Of a stretch of DNA of 64,000 bases, positions 9,672 to 21,600 are shown one piece after another. A program made the translations under genes and the position numbers. The notes under the pieces are model-generated. The model ran no database searches and was not told where the DNA came from. It saw nothing but the letters and a program-made list of their open reading frames with translations. Source of the DNA: Rhynchopus sp. YZ270_cl-10 (Eukaryota; Euglenozoa; Diplonemea; Diplonemida; Diplonemidae); assembly GCA_964035575.1 (NCBI GenBank), contig OZ037917.1:868001-932000 (forward strand), given 5' to 3'. Each line of letters begins with the position of its first letter. Positions within the stretch are counted from its first letter, which is position 1.

Positions 9672-12600
9672 TTAAAGCAATTCTACAATAAAAACCAAGG
9701 GCATCCATACAAACGCAAGCCAAGCATGCACACGAAGCGTTGCTGCCCCGGATATCGTCTCGAAGAAGGTAAAGTTTGAGACACTCGGCAGCGGTGTTTC
9801 CGGAGGCACAGCAAAAGGTGTACGCGTTGCTGGCGATACCGTGGGAGGCGCCGGGGTTGGAGACGCTGTACGTGGCACAGAGGAGATATTCATAGTCCTC
9901 GACAGTCCAGGGAAGGACGTCCGTATGCTGGATGTCTCTGAGCTGATAACAGTTTGCAACGCACCTGACACAGACGTTGCCAGGAGGTTATCCCCTACCA
10001 CCTCAAACTCCAGCTGATGTACTGCTACTGCCAACAGCGAGGCTCGTCTCCGCAACGTCTCTCTCGGCCGCACACTGCCACCCGCAAAAGAACGACACAC
10101 AGAACCATTCAAACGGTCCTCCTGAGAAACCACCCCCTTCTGCGTGAGCCTGCACAGATACCGCACCTTCGCGTACAATGCGGTGTTCAATTCGTTCATC
10201 AATTCGGCTGTCATCTTTGCTTCAAACTCTTGCGGTGCGAAGGTCCCAAACGTTTGCCCCTTTGCAAACGATATGTTAATCGACGCGACCAAAGCATTCG
10301 AAGCGACCGGTGTGATCGTAGGGAGTGGTGCCGGTGTGGGCTTCACGATACGGATGAACTTAAGGTAGATACGGCCTTTGAGGAAAGTGTTGCAGGTATT
10401 GATAGCATCAATACCGAGACCCCCATAGCGTGCCAAGGAGCAGTCAACCTCGAGCACAGCCTTCTCACATTCATCGTCGAAGGAGACGTTCACCATGCGT
10501 GCCCTCCCCTCAGAGACGTTAAGGTGGTAGTACCCATCGGAGCCACTCTCATCAATGGTACTCAAAAAGGACGACCCAAAAACAGACCGTGAAGTAAACA
10601 GCGGGATCTGCTCTGCAGCCGGCTTCACAGAAGGCGGTAGTGTGAAAAACCGTGACGACGCAGTTGGTGCTGGTGTAGCAGGACCCCTTTGTAAACAGCG
10701 TGCACGCACCAGAAGTGATGACAATGAGTCCTGCTTTACAATCATCGCCTTCCTGTCTAAGATCTCCAGGTCCAAGTCAAATAGACCTGTCCCCTTAGCG
10801 CTAAAGAACTCATGGTACGTCATTTTGTCGGTAGTCAGATTCGTGGGGAGGCTAGACGGCAGTGTCTGTGAAGAGACGAGCTGTGAGGACAGCGAAGGGC
10901 ATGCATCGCAGCTGACGTGGATGAAGTGTGGGCGGAGCAGCTCAAACTCAAAGGTGCGTGTCAGGCTTGAGGAGAGGACGAGCTGGATGTTGCTCATGGC
11001 TGTCTCCTGCGAGTCGTGCACCACGCGCAGCAAGGTGTCATATGAGTTTGCCCCCTGTGCAATCATCGTGTGGTTGTTGTCCACGTAGTTGTACTCAAAC
11101 TCCTGAGTCGAGTGGTTGTAAGTTGTTTCGTTCACCTGGATGTCCAACCCAGCCAGAGTCTGCGGCCCCAACGCGCTGTTCTCTATGTGGAACAGCTGCG
11201 GTACGTACCCAGGCGTGCTGTACGCACCGCACGACATAGTTCGGAAGACCACACGCTTCTGTGGAAGGAAGAAGTTCTTTGCCCCCCAGTACGGGTCCAC
11301 GCAGCTGTGGTGCTCCAACACCTCGTGCTCCTCCTCCTCCTCCTCCACAGCACCGCCTTCAGGCCCAGGCACATTGCGCTGTGGTTTCTGTGGACCCACA
11401 CCCTTTGAATCCTTCGAAAAGTTGAAGGCGCTCGCAACATTCAGGTCCGGGCGGAAGAAGTCGACCGCTGCCCCACCTAGCTTGCGCTCCAAACTCTCCT
11501 CCATCCCACATTCCGCCCACCCGTAGTGCGTGGTACCCAGCTTCATGCAGCTTGCACGGAACGCAGACATGGCCTCGTGGTAACATGGTATGATATCCGA
11601 ACGCACTGTGACCGTCTGCCGCCGCTCCAGGTCCAGTGGCAGGTACGGTCTCCCCAGCAGGTCGAAGAAGTTCACCTTGAGCGTCAGAGCATATCCCGAG
11701 ATCCACCGTGATCGCTCCAAAGGACGCCAGGTGGCGCTCTCGTAGTCAAAGCTCTGCACCTCAACAGACGCCACCACAGGAATCGTGATCAGGAGTGGCA
11801 GTGGGATTGACGTGTTCAGTGCCTTGTACATGAAGGCCCCATTGTAGTAGATGCCTGTCTTGAGCGCACACTGCCACACCCCTGCATGGGGGAGGAAGAG
11901 TGTGAAGACTACAGGTGTGTTCACGTCACGTGGCGCAGACACGTTCGCCATATACTGCTCGTTCTCACGCGCTGTGTCCTTCAGTGGTGCTTCGTCCTTG
12001 CGCCCGCTGAAGCCAAACCCGCAGTCAAGGTACAAAGGGAAGATCTTTAATGAGTTCACAATGACAGTCAGCTGTGCAGTGGACCCCACAACGGCGACGT
12101 CACCGCCAGCCTCCACTCTCGTTGTAGAGACATGCACCTCGTCCTTGGGTGGGATCGCGAACACGTTCTGGAATACCTGGCGCGTTTCTCCTGCACCGCC
12201 TGCACCACCGACCAGCCCAGCGGGGACCACCTCTATCTCTGTGCGTGCTGACGGGGGTGACGGTGGCGAGGCACCTATCTCCACCCGGTTGGTGAAGTCT
12301 GTGAACACCCCGTTCACATTCGTTAGGCCTGTGATGGTGCACTCTGCCGAGCTTCCGTTTACACCGACAGCCGAGAAGTGCCCACGGATCTGCATGCCGC
12401 TTGTCCCCCCCAGCAGCCTTGGGAGGCAGATGTTCTCTCCCAGGTTCGCGAGGGCATCACCTTCACAGACGAAGCAGTCTGCAGGTGTGGACGTCACGAC
12501 AATTCTGTTGGACGGCGTCACCTCTATTGTGGTAACCTGCGCCCTGCCACCCTGGTCGTACAGCACAGCGTCCAGTGCATAGTGGTCGTCTGTGTAGCGT

Positions 12601-15600
12601 GTCACACCCACGTCGGTCCACTGCCAGCGTAGATGCTTCGTCGAACGTGCAAAGAACGGGACCACAACGTCCAGCTGCAGGTTCTGGCTGTAGGCGAACT
12701 CGATGGTCAAAAGACAGCGGCAGTCATACAGAACACCCTCAGTGGTGTAGTGCACAGTTGCCACACCGTTGCGCATGTCGGAGGCAGTCAGGTTCACAAA
12801 ACTCGGATCGCAGACACGACTCGCATTCGAAGAACACTCTACGAACGTGATGACAGTCCCACTCCCATACGCCCGGTAGTACTTCAGGTTGCGCTTCGAG
12901 ACAACATACACGTCGACCTGCCCTGCCGACCCAGATGTGGTTGTGACACCAGTCAGGTCCGTTGCCGCTGCAAGAACGATGTTCGGAGTGTCGCCCTCGT
13001 CGCTGCCCTCATCCTCTAAGAAGCTGTGGTAGTTGTCGAACACACCGACCTCCACTGTGCCAGGACCGTGCACTGTGCGTAGGTTCTTTTCGTTGCCAGG
13101 TGTGATCACCTCGAACTCGACAGCAGAGAGGCCCGGCCCTGTGCCCGCTGAGGTGACGATGTTCACCAGCGACGAGACGTTGCTTGTGTTGTGCAGACGC
13201 CCTGCAGGGAACACAATGCCGTTCCACAGCACGATGGGGGTGTCTCTCGGGTCGATTTCGATATTCAGTGGTTCGATCTGAAGCTGGCGCCATTCCGAGG
13301 TGTTCATGTCAGCGTTGATGTCGAAGTAGCCAATAGGCGGGAGGGCGGCCGCCTTCTTAAGACGCACCTCCGCACCTTCCGTCACGATCTTGTCGTACGC
13401 TGCCTTCAGCTGCGTTTCGATCGGACCGCCCACCGGCACCACTGCACGGTCCAGGTTCTCATCCGCAGCGTACACATAAAACTGCCAGTGGCGCATTTCA
13501 GGCACCTTTTCAATGTCCGTCACGTACTGCTGTGCAAGCCCTGCAGTGTCCTCATCACGTGCATGGTGCCCCCTTGTGGGAATGGACACAAGCTGTGTAG
13601 GCTCGGACATCACAGAGAACACATAGTCGACGCCCATAACCTGCGACGCTGGATACGGCGTGAACCGCAGCCCCGCAGAGTAGGCAGCACGTGAGGAGCG
13701 TGATGTGATGCTGAAGACACCGCCCTCAGCGTGGTACAGCCGTGCCCCTTTGTACTTCTGGAACGGCGACGTCACGCGCAGGTTCCCCGCTCCGTTGCCC
13801 TCCCCCGAGGAGCGGATGCGGAAGTGCTGACTCCCCTTCCACGCAGGCACACCCATGCTGTCGGTGTACAACAGCGTCACAGAGAACGGCACATTGCGTC
13901 TACGTCCCTGTGGGTGCGGCAATGTGACCCACTTCACACCGCAAGTGAGAACCCGAGCACTGTAGGGAACGGCCTGCGATGTTGTGCGCAGAGGAAAAGA
14001 GGAAAACGCACCAGGACCTGTCAAGTGTGCAAAGCGGTACTGTATCCACACCTCGCAAAGGCTGCAGGGGCGTGTGTAGACGAAGTTGAGTGTCGGGTTC
14101 TTGGCCCTGACGCTGTATTCCTTGTGTGTCTCACGCAGGACACCACCACACACCTGCAGCGCATCAGAGGGCAGCAGCTCGCGGAGGAAGCCGCCGTTGC
14201 CGTAGCGCAGCGACGCAGCACCGCCCTCAGGACGCCACACATTCAACACCTTCACCTCCAGCGGCACGTCCGCCACTGCTGCCGCCCAGCCCTGAGGGCC
14301 AAACTGCTGCACCGCTTCAAGAGTGATCGCGAACCCTGTCCCGACACGCACCACAGACACGTTCCTTCCGTTCAGCAGCAACGACTGCTCGCTTGCTGGC
14401 AGAGACTGGTGTGTGATGTGTGCACCAGAGGGGTTCAACTTTGCCACAGAGAATGGCTTTGTGTACTTGACACGGTTTGACAGAAGTGGTGAGTTGTCTG
14501 CTGCAGTGGGTGACGAGGGTGGTGTGAGGCAGTTTGCTGCAGTGGTGGCAGTTGTGTAGCACAGGTCCAGACGCAGCGTGCACGACTCACACGGTGCACT
14601 GAACGACACCCACGCCACAGCCATGCCCTGCCTGAGGCGCACGACGTCGCCTAAGACGAAGTTGTTCTGCTGGTCCCTTTCAAACACCTTTATTGGCATG
14701 CTCCCTCCACACCCGCTTTGTGTGTGGCGCGAGACGCGCACCAATGTATTGGGATATGTCCATGCGCGAACGTTGGACTTTGTTACTACGATACTTTGCA
14801 CTGGCACGGGCACTCCTACGCCCCATCTTGTGAGGTAGCTCCAGTTGTCTTCTTGCAGTGGCACGTGCAGTCTATAATTGTTTTGTGTCTTCGGTCCGAG
14901 GGGTGGGGTGCCGATGCACTGCTTGTGTACAACTGCGTCTGAGATGTTGAAGTCCTGGTACTCCTCCGCAGGCACAACCCAGGTGTAGCCGCTCTTGGTG
15001 GCCGACCCTGCGATGGCGAGGTCATTGGGGGGGTCCAGGGTGGCAGTGATGACAATCTTCTCTGGCTTCATGATACTGAACACACCTGTCATTGTGAAAG
15101 ACACGACCGAGTACATACGGCGTGCGTCGTATGGCGTGTGCCGAACGACGACAGGCAGCTTCGTTTCCTTTGTAGCAGTGTCCTCGAACAGCTGCCCCTG
15201 TGCCACTGCCGAGTATGTGATGTGTCTGTCAAACACGAAGTGTCGCAGAAGCGTTCCGTTCACACCTTCCACATAGAAGTACGTGGCTGCCGTGATCACA
15301 ATCTCTGTGGGAGAAACAGAGCAACCCGCACCACCTGGACGCAGCAACACATCTGCAGGCTCTGTCAGCAGTTCCACACCCATGCTCCACGGCTCCGACT
15401 GCACAGTGATGTTGATCTTGGAGCAGTGTTCTATGACAACGAACCACGTGCTGTCCGTCGCACTGCCGTTGACACGCTCACGGGTGCAAAGCAGGAAGCA
15501 CGCCTCACGCACAGGGGTGTACCCTTTCACCTGAAGGACAGACGAGTTCTGCACATCTGCACCCTGCACAAAGCCCAGCGTGATGTCCCCGTAGGTGATA

Positions 15601-18600
15601 TTCCCTGCGTCCAGGTGGCTATACATCGAGCGCAAGGTAACGTTGGTAACACCTCCAGTGCTGTTCAGCTCCACAGGCGACCCCACTGCTGACAGCGACC
15701 ATGGCTCGGGCCCGCTAAGAGGGTACACATAGAAGGGATCCTTGCCCTGCACACTTTTGACTGTGGTGCTGTTGATGGACACGAAGAGGGTGATCCCGGA
15801 CTTCATCACGTTTAGTGGCACCTTGTAGTTGAACCCAGTGTACTGGAAGTACGAGCTGTTGCTTCCTGAGAAGTCTGCCGTTGGCATTGGCAGGGGAGAC
15901 ACATCAGGAGATGTGATCACGTGTGGGGCGAACGGGTCTACTGGTGGCGATGGTACCGGGTCGAACGTGACCGTGCAAGAGAGCATGGCCTCGATGTCGG
16001 TCGCTTGGTCTACGCCCCCCACACCGTCTACGGGGTCTAGCGGGAGCGTCTCCACGATGTACTGGTCGTTCACGTTGACAGCAATCTTGAGCAGGCCGCC
16101 AGCCCCGAGGTTGGCCTCGTAGGTCACGTTCTGAGTCAAGGAGCTGATGGTGATCGGCCACCTTGGGTACTCCGACGGCATGTTCGTGGCACTGTTGACT
16201 GCGACCACCTGCAGCACACCACCAGGCAGGGCCGCGCACGACAGGTTGTGCTCACCCTCATGCAAAGTAAAGGACAGTCCGTTGGGGGTAAGGTCCGCAC
16301 CACTCGTTGTGTGGATGTCGACGCTGCAACCATGGCACGACGAGGACCCGTGCATCGCAAACGTCGAGACAAACTTGCTCGTAGCGTTGTTCCAGGCAAA
16401 GGGGTGGTACGTGCGGGATACGGACACACGGCTGTCCCGCGATGTGACAATCCTGAAGCGGTTCAGCGGTGTCTGTACGGAGACCTGGTCCCTCGCCTCT
16501 GCGACACACGACGCGTACTCGGAGAAGGGAACATGCGCCTGCAGCCCGTCGTGCGAGAGAGGCGACGTGAGGGACACAAACGCCTCCCCCAGGTGGTGCT
16601 CGTCCGCGTACCAGCACCCACTCCCACATGGCTCGCCTGCCTCCACCTCCACGTCGATGCCACGTGAGTTGGCGACAACTAGGCTCGACGTCGTCACCTT
16701 CAGCGACGTCCCCGCAACTCTGACGTGTGAGTGCAACGAGAGCGTCCCAACAGGAGTCCGCACCACAGGGCGCATCCCGTCGGTAGTGCCAAAGCCCCAC
16801 GTGAACGTGATCCTGCACCCGCCCCTGACACGCTCACAGCCACGGTTGTTGTCAAGCATGAATTCTACGACATCGTACTGCGTCTCCTTCACAAACACCT
16901 CGTTGCCTGCACCGCCCACAACAGATCCGGCAACCACGATAGTCGAGGGTGTCTTGCTTCTGTGCAACCAGTCAAGCGAGTCCTGCAGCTTCATCCTGTC
17001 CATCTTGTGCCCTAGCTGGTCGAAGGGGGTCACCACCATTGCGTACCACTTGCGTGCCTGCAGCACGTACCCTGCGGGGGCGGTGTAGGTGTCACCTTCC
17101 TTTACGACAATCACGTCGGGGATGGTCGGGTCCATCGGCATCAGAGACACAAGCTCAAAGGACTTCGGCAGTGGTGGCAGCAGCATTAGCTCGACTCTCG
17201 CAGAGGACGCGTTCTTGTTGTATAGAAAGTCGCAGAAGAGCACTGGGCGGATGACATCTCCGTGTGAGGACAGGAGCTCGTTGCGTGTCAGCAGCTCAAG
17301 GTCCACGTTGCTGCTCAGATACAACGTCGGCGAGAATGTGATTGTGCTTGTGATGTTCCACCAGAAGTGCATCATGTCGTTGTACGTGAACGTCCGTGGG
17401 TCAAACAAATTAGTGATGCTCGTTGCACTTCTGTCTGAGACGCCCATAGGAGTGACCCCACACACTCCGTAAAAGTCTTGTGCAACAGAGTACACGTCCG
17501 TGCCACGCATCATCGGCTGCAGGGCAACCGTGCAGTTCGTGTCGGTCACACACTGCACACGCGCGCAGGTCGGGATGTCCGGTGTTTCGCACACAGTCAG
17601 GGTTCTGTGACCGCTCTCTACGACTTTGCCGTTGACTCTGAGTTGTTCCATGGAGGTTACTTCTTGGCGGAATTCGAGTAAATTCGACATGACCACGAGA
17701 GGGGGCTGTCCGACACGTGGGACTTGGAGGCGGAATTTGAATCCACACTTTGGAATTTGCCCCATGCAGAGACTGCGGGGGAGGAGCGAGAAGAGCACTT
17801 CGTTGTTTTGAACACGTGCAAGGAGACCTGTGGTGGAGCCACCGTAGAGGTCGAGGTTGTGCTGTGCCCTGCAGTGTGTGGCGTCGTTCATGAGCACGAC
17901 CTCTGTCTCGAGGATGGTGACCCCGCTCGGGTCGGGGCCCTTTGTGTTGTACGGGTAGTTGTAACCCACCACGTCCACGCAGAAGAGGTCCAGGCAGCGC
18001 ATCACCTCCACGATCTCGCCTTCTGCACGGATGCCGCCTGCCACCTCCACACGGTAGTCCGCCGAGATGCCGTTCTTGACAACATTGCTTGTGTTGAACA
18101 GCGGTGTCACCTTCAGACTGGGAGTCACACCCACACCAGGGTCCGTCCAGAAGGGGGCGTTCTTCTTCGCAAAGATGGGCATGTGGTAGATGCCACGCGT
18201 AAAGCGGTTTATCCTGTAAGGGTCCTGCCTGATGCGGAAGAGGCAAAGGCGGAAGGCAGACTTCCGCAGCGCAACAGGCGGCATCGTGATCTCACGCACC
18301 GCTGCCATCTCACTCATCCCAGGCACGCGGTTGATCTGGAAGTAGTCCGGCCGGCCACGCGGCGTTCCGTACGGTGGTGTGGTTGGCAGGGTGCAGAGCT
18401 CATCGCTGCCTACCACTTGCAGCAGGTCTGTCTCGTACCCTTCAAAGGCGCAGGGGTTGATGGGGCCAGCAGGAGACATCGATGTAGGTGCCATGGTGGC
18501 AGGCGCTGCCGTTGCATTCAGAGCCAAAGGTGGCACCGCAGTGGCGTTCGGTACCCACACAGGTACTCCTGTTGGCGGTGCCGCTGTGCTGAAGACGGGG

Positions 18601-21600
18601 CTGTTCCCCCCGACGCCACACCACGCAGAGATCGACTTCCCCGACGCATCCGTCGCGAGATCGAGCAGCGTCACCACAGACTCAACTGCATCGACGGTCA
18701 TGAGCAGATGATTTGGGAGTACTTCGGCTACAGTGCTGTTTTGCGCATCACCCGAGAGCAGATGCCATGGGTCGTTTCCGTAGCGGAGGCAGAACTTATA
18801 ATAGCCTGGGATGGTGGGGAGGTGCACGGCAAGCAGGAGACGCAGCTGCGATGGGACTGCGGAGACCTTGGCGACGTTGTAGTCGCCCAGGTCGGAGGAG
18901 GTGCCTGCGTCGCAGCCGTGTCCGTCCTCTGCAAGGATCTTCAGGCGCACGGAGGAAACGTTTTTCGGCATGTCCCTCACGTTGACATACAGCGAAGGTG
19001 CAGACGAAGTGTACTGCGACTCAAACGGTACAGTCAGCATCCCCGCCAACAGTGGTGCGCCCCCACTCATCCCCCACGACACCGCAGGGGACGGTCGCGT
19101 TGCAAACGCAGGTAGCCCATCCGCAGTTGTCACAAACACCGCCCCGCTCACAAGGTGAAACATATGAACAGGGAGCTGCGACATCTCGAGCCACACCTCT
19201 GCCGCATCAGGCTGCGGTGCAATGAAGACACACACCCGATACGCCCACGGCACGTTCCCCTCCACGGCAGGCAGGTGCAAACGGATCTGTGCACGCTGCA
19301 GAGACGTGACCTTGCTGTCCACAGCGATGGGTGCAGTGTTGACGTCCACCCCCGCACCACACTGTGCTGCCAACTCCACAAGCTTCACCCTCCCAGTGGT
19401 AGTGCTGAAGGGGTTCGAGCGGAACTCCAGGTTCAGCATTATCGAGGCCTGGTTTGACGGCACGTCTTGACGTCCTGCCCACCAATGCATGCCATTGTCC
19501 GCCACATCGTATGTATAGTCCCACGACGAGGAAGTGGGTATATAGTGCGCCAGCTCCCCAACCCGCACACACATGATATACTTCCCTGCAAGGGAAGGTG
19601 TCTGCATGGCGAACGTGACGACACCAGTCGCATTGTCATATGTGTCGTAGTGTGTGCGTCTGATGACAGGCTCCCCTTCCGTCCCTTCGCCGTAGCCAAG
19701 GCAGTTGTCGTTTGCAAGCCCCCGTAGCCGCACCAGCTTTGCCTCAAAAAATGGCAAAAACTCTGCCCGCATGTTGATCAAAGTGAACTCCGTCAGCTTC
19801 CCACTCAACAGCGCCACCGCATCCAACTCCCCTTTCATCAAAGGCGCAAACAGACGAATCGGCTGTGTATACGGCAGCACCTCGACAGAGCTGTTGAACA
19901 CCGCCCAATTCCAGGTCCCCACCTTTTTGTAGCACATTGTGTAGCGGTTGCGGGTGGGGTCAGCTTTGTACGGTGGTGCCCTCAGGACGGAAGCGGTGCC
20001 TGCGAGGGATGTGGCCAGGGCGTCGAAGGGGACGATGTCGTCGAAGAAGAGCTTTGGTGCGGCAATGCGGTGCAGCATGGGGAGGGAGTGGCGCACATGC
20101 TGTCGCAGCGTCTGCTGGAGGACCGCGGTGCGGCAGGGCTCGTTGTGCAAACCGGACAGGTCAATCGACACGTTTGTTCTGTCGGCCTTGCAGTACAGCG
20201 AGAGGAAGGTGTCCTCTGTGTGCGGGTTGTGGTTAAAAGGATTGATGTCGCAGGTCGTGCCCATCGGTACCAGGCGGAACACATCTGATGACGCCGCACA
20301 CCCCTCAGGGCAGTCCGCCCTCGGCCCCACAGCGAGTTGCACCTCGGTGTCCTGGAAGAGGAAGGCCAGCTCGGAGCCCTCCAACACCTCCTCTGCAGGG
20401 GGCTGCCGCATGCTCAGTGTGTCCAGTGCGTTGCCTGCGACATGCAGGAATGTGGCAAGTGTGACGTAGTATGACAGCTTCGCGTCTGCATAGGATTTGA
20501 TGAGGTCGTCGCGGCTGCCCCAGTTATCGCGCTGCATGGCATTCTGGTTGGTGTTGTCGGCACCACCCTCCCAGGTCGTGCCGATGTCTGCAGGGGCCAC
20601 TTCCACCCAGTTCCACCCCTTCACCCTGTGGCACACCTTGTAGTCACCAGGCTCGTCCGGGAGGTGCAGGTAGTACGCGATGCTGTTGGTGCGTGGGTTG
20701 TCCTTGTGTGCGCCACTGCAGAAGCGCACATCCCGCCTGGCACTGTCGCTGTTGCATTCAACCTCACCCCCATCAGCGTTCTCACGGACAGGTGCAAAGC
20801 GCTCGGAGTACTCAATATAGTCCTCCTCCACGTGCTCGGCAATCTCAGACAGGTTTGTCTGCGGGTTCACTGCAGTGCGGAACACCACACGGCTGATAGG
20901 GGAGCCCACACCACCGTCATGCACACAGGGCGCACCCTTACGCACCAGGCGCAGCACACTCCCTTCAGAGAGAATCACGCTGTCGTTCATACCTCCCTTC
21001 GGTTTGTAGGACCTCTGAAAGTTCCATCTGCGGGAATCAAGAAAGCCGCTGAGCTGCATGGATGCGTTCAGTGTCTCCACAAGCAGCGGCCCGTATGTGT
21101 TGACGCGGGTGTCGTTCATATACCAACGGAGGGAGGTGGGTGGGTAGAGCGGTGCGAGGTCGGGCTTTGCGAACGTGGTGTCGGGCCCTACGAAGGCCTG
21201 TGGGAAGAGCACGGACTCGCGGAGTGCGAGCTGGATGCTTTCATAGGAGGCGCCGATGGTGACGTTGTGCAGCCACTTCCGCGGCTGGGCGGCTGTGTCG
21301 TTGTACTGTGGTGGGCCGCTCATGCGCGTGTTGCTCGGTACATTCGGCAACGGGGGTGGCATGTTTGGCAGCGGAAGCCCCTGCGCCACCATCTGCGCCT
21401 GCGTCAGCGGCCGTACACCCTGTTCACCCCCATGCCACACAGCGACCCGCATCCCCGCATGGCGGCTGCACAACCGCTGCCTCCCCTTACGCTCCAACTC
21501 ATACGCAGAGTAGTGGCAGCCCACACGGTAGCAGACACGCCACTTTGTGTTGCGCTTCGGGATCCACAGGGTTGAATAGGTCTGCTTGAGGAAGATGCTG

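Noticed and set aside
17724-19115. A 463-codon plus-strand frame and many other long antisense frames within the giant genes
   Set aside because: They are shadows of the GC-rich minus-strand coding sequence. They lack family motifs and are rich in His/Arg/Cys/Val, typical of antisense translation.
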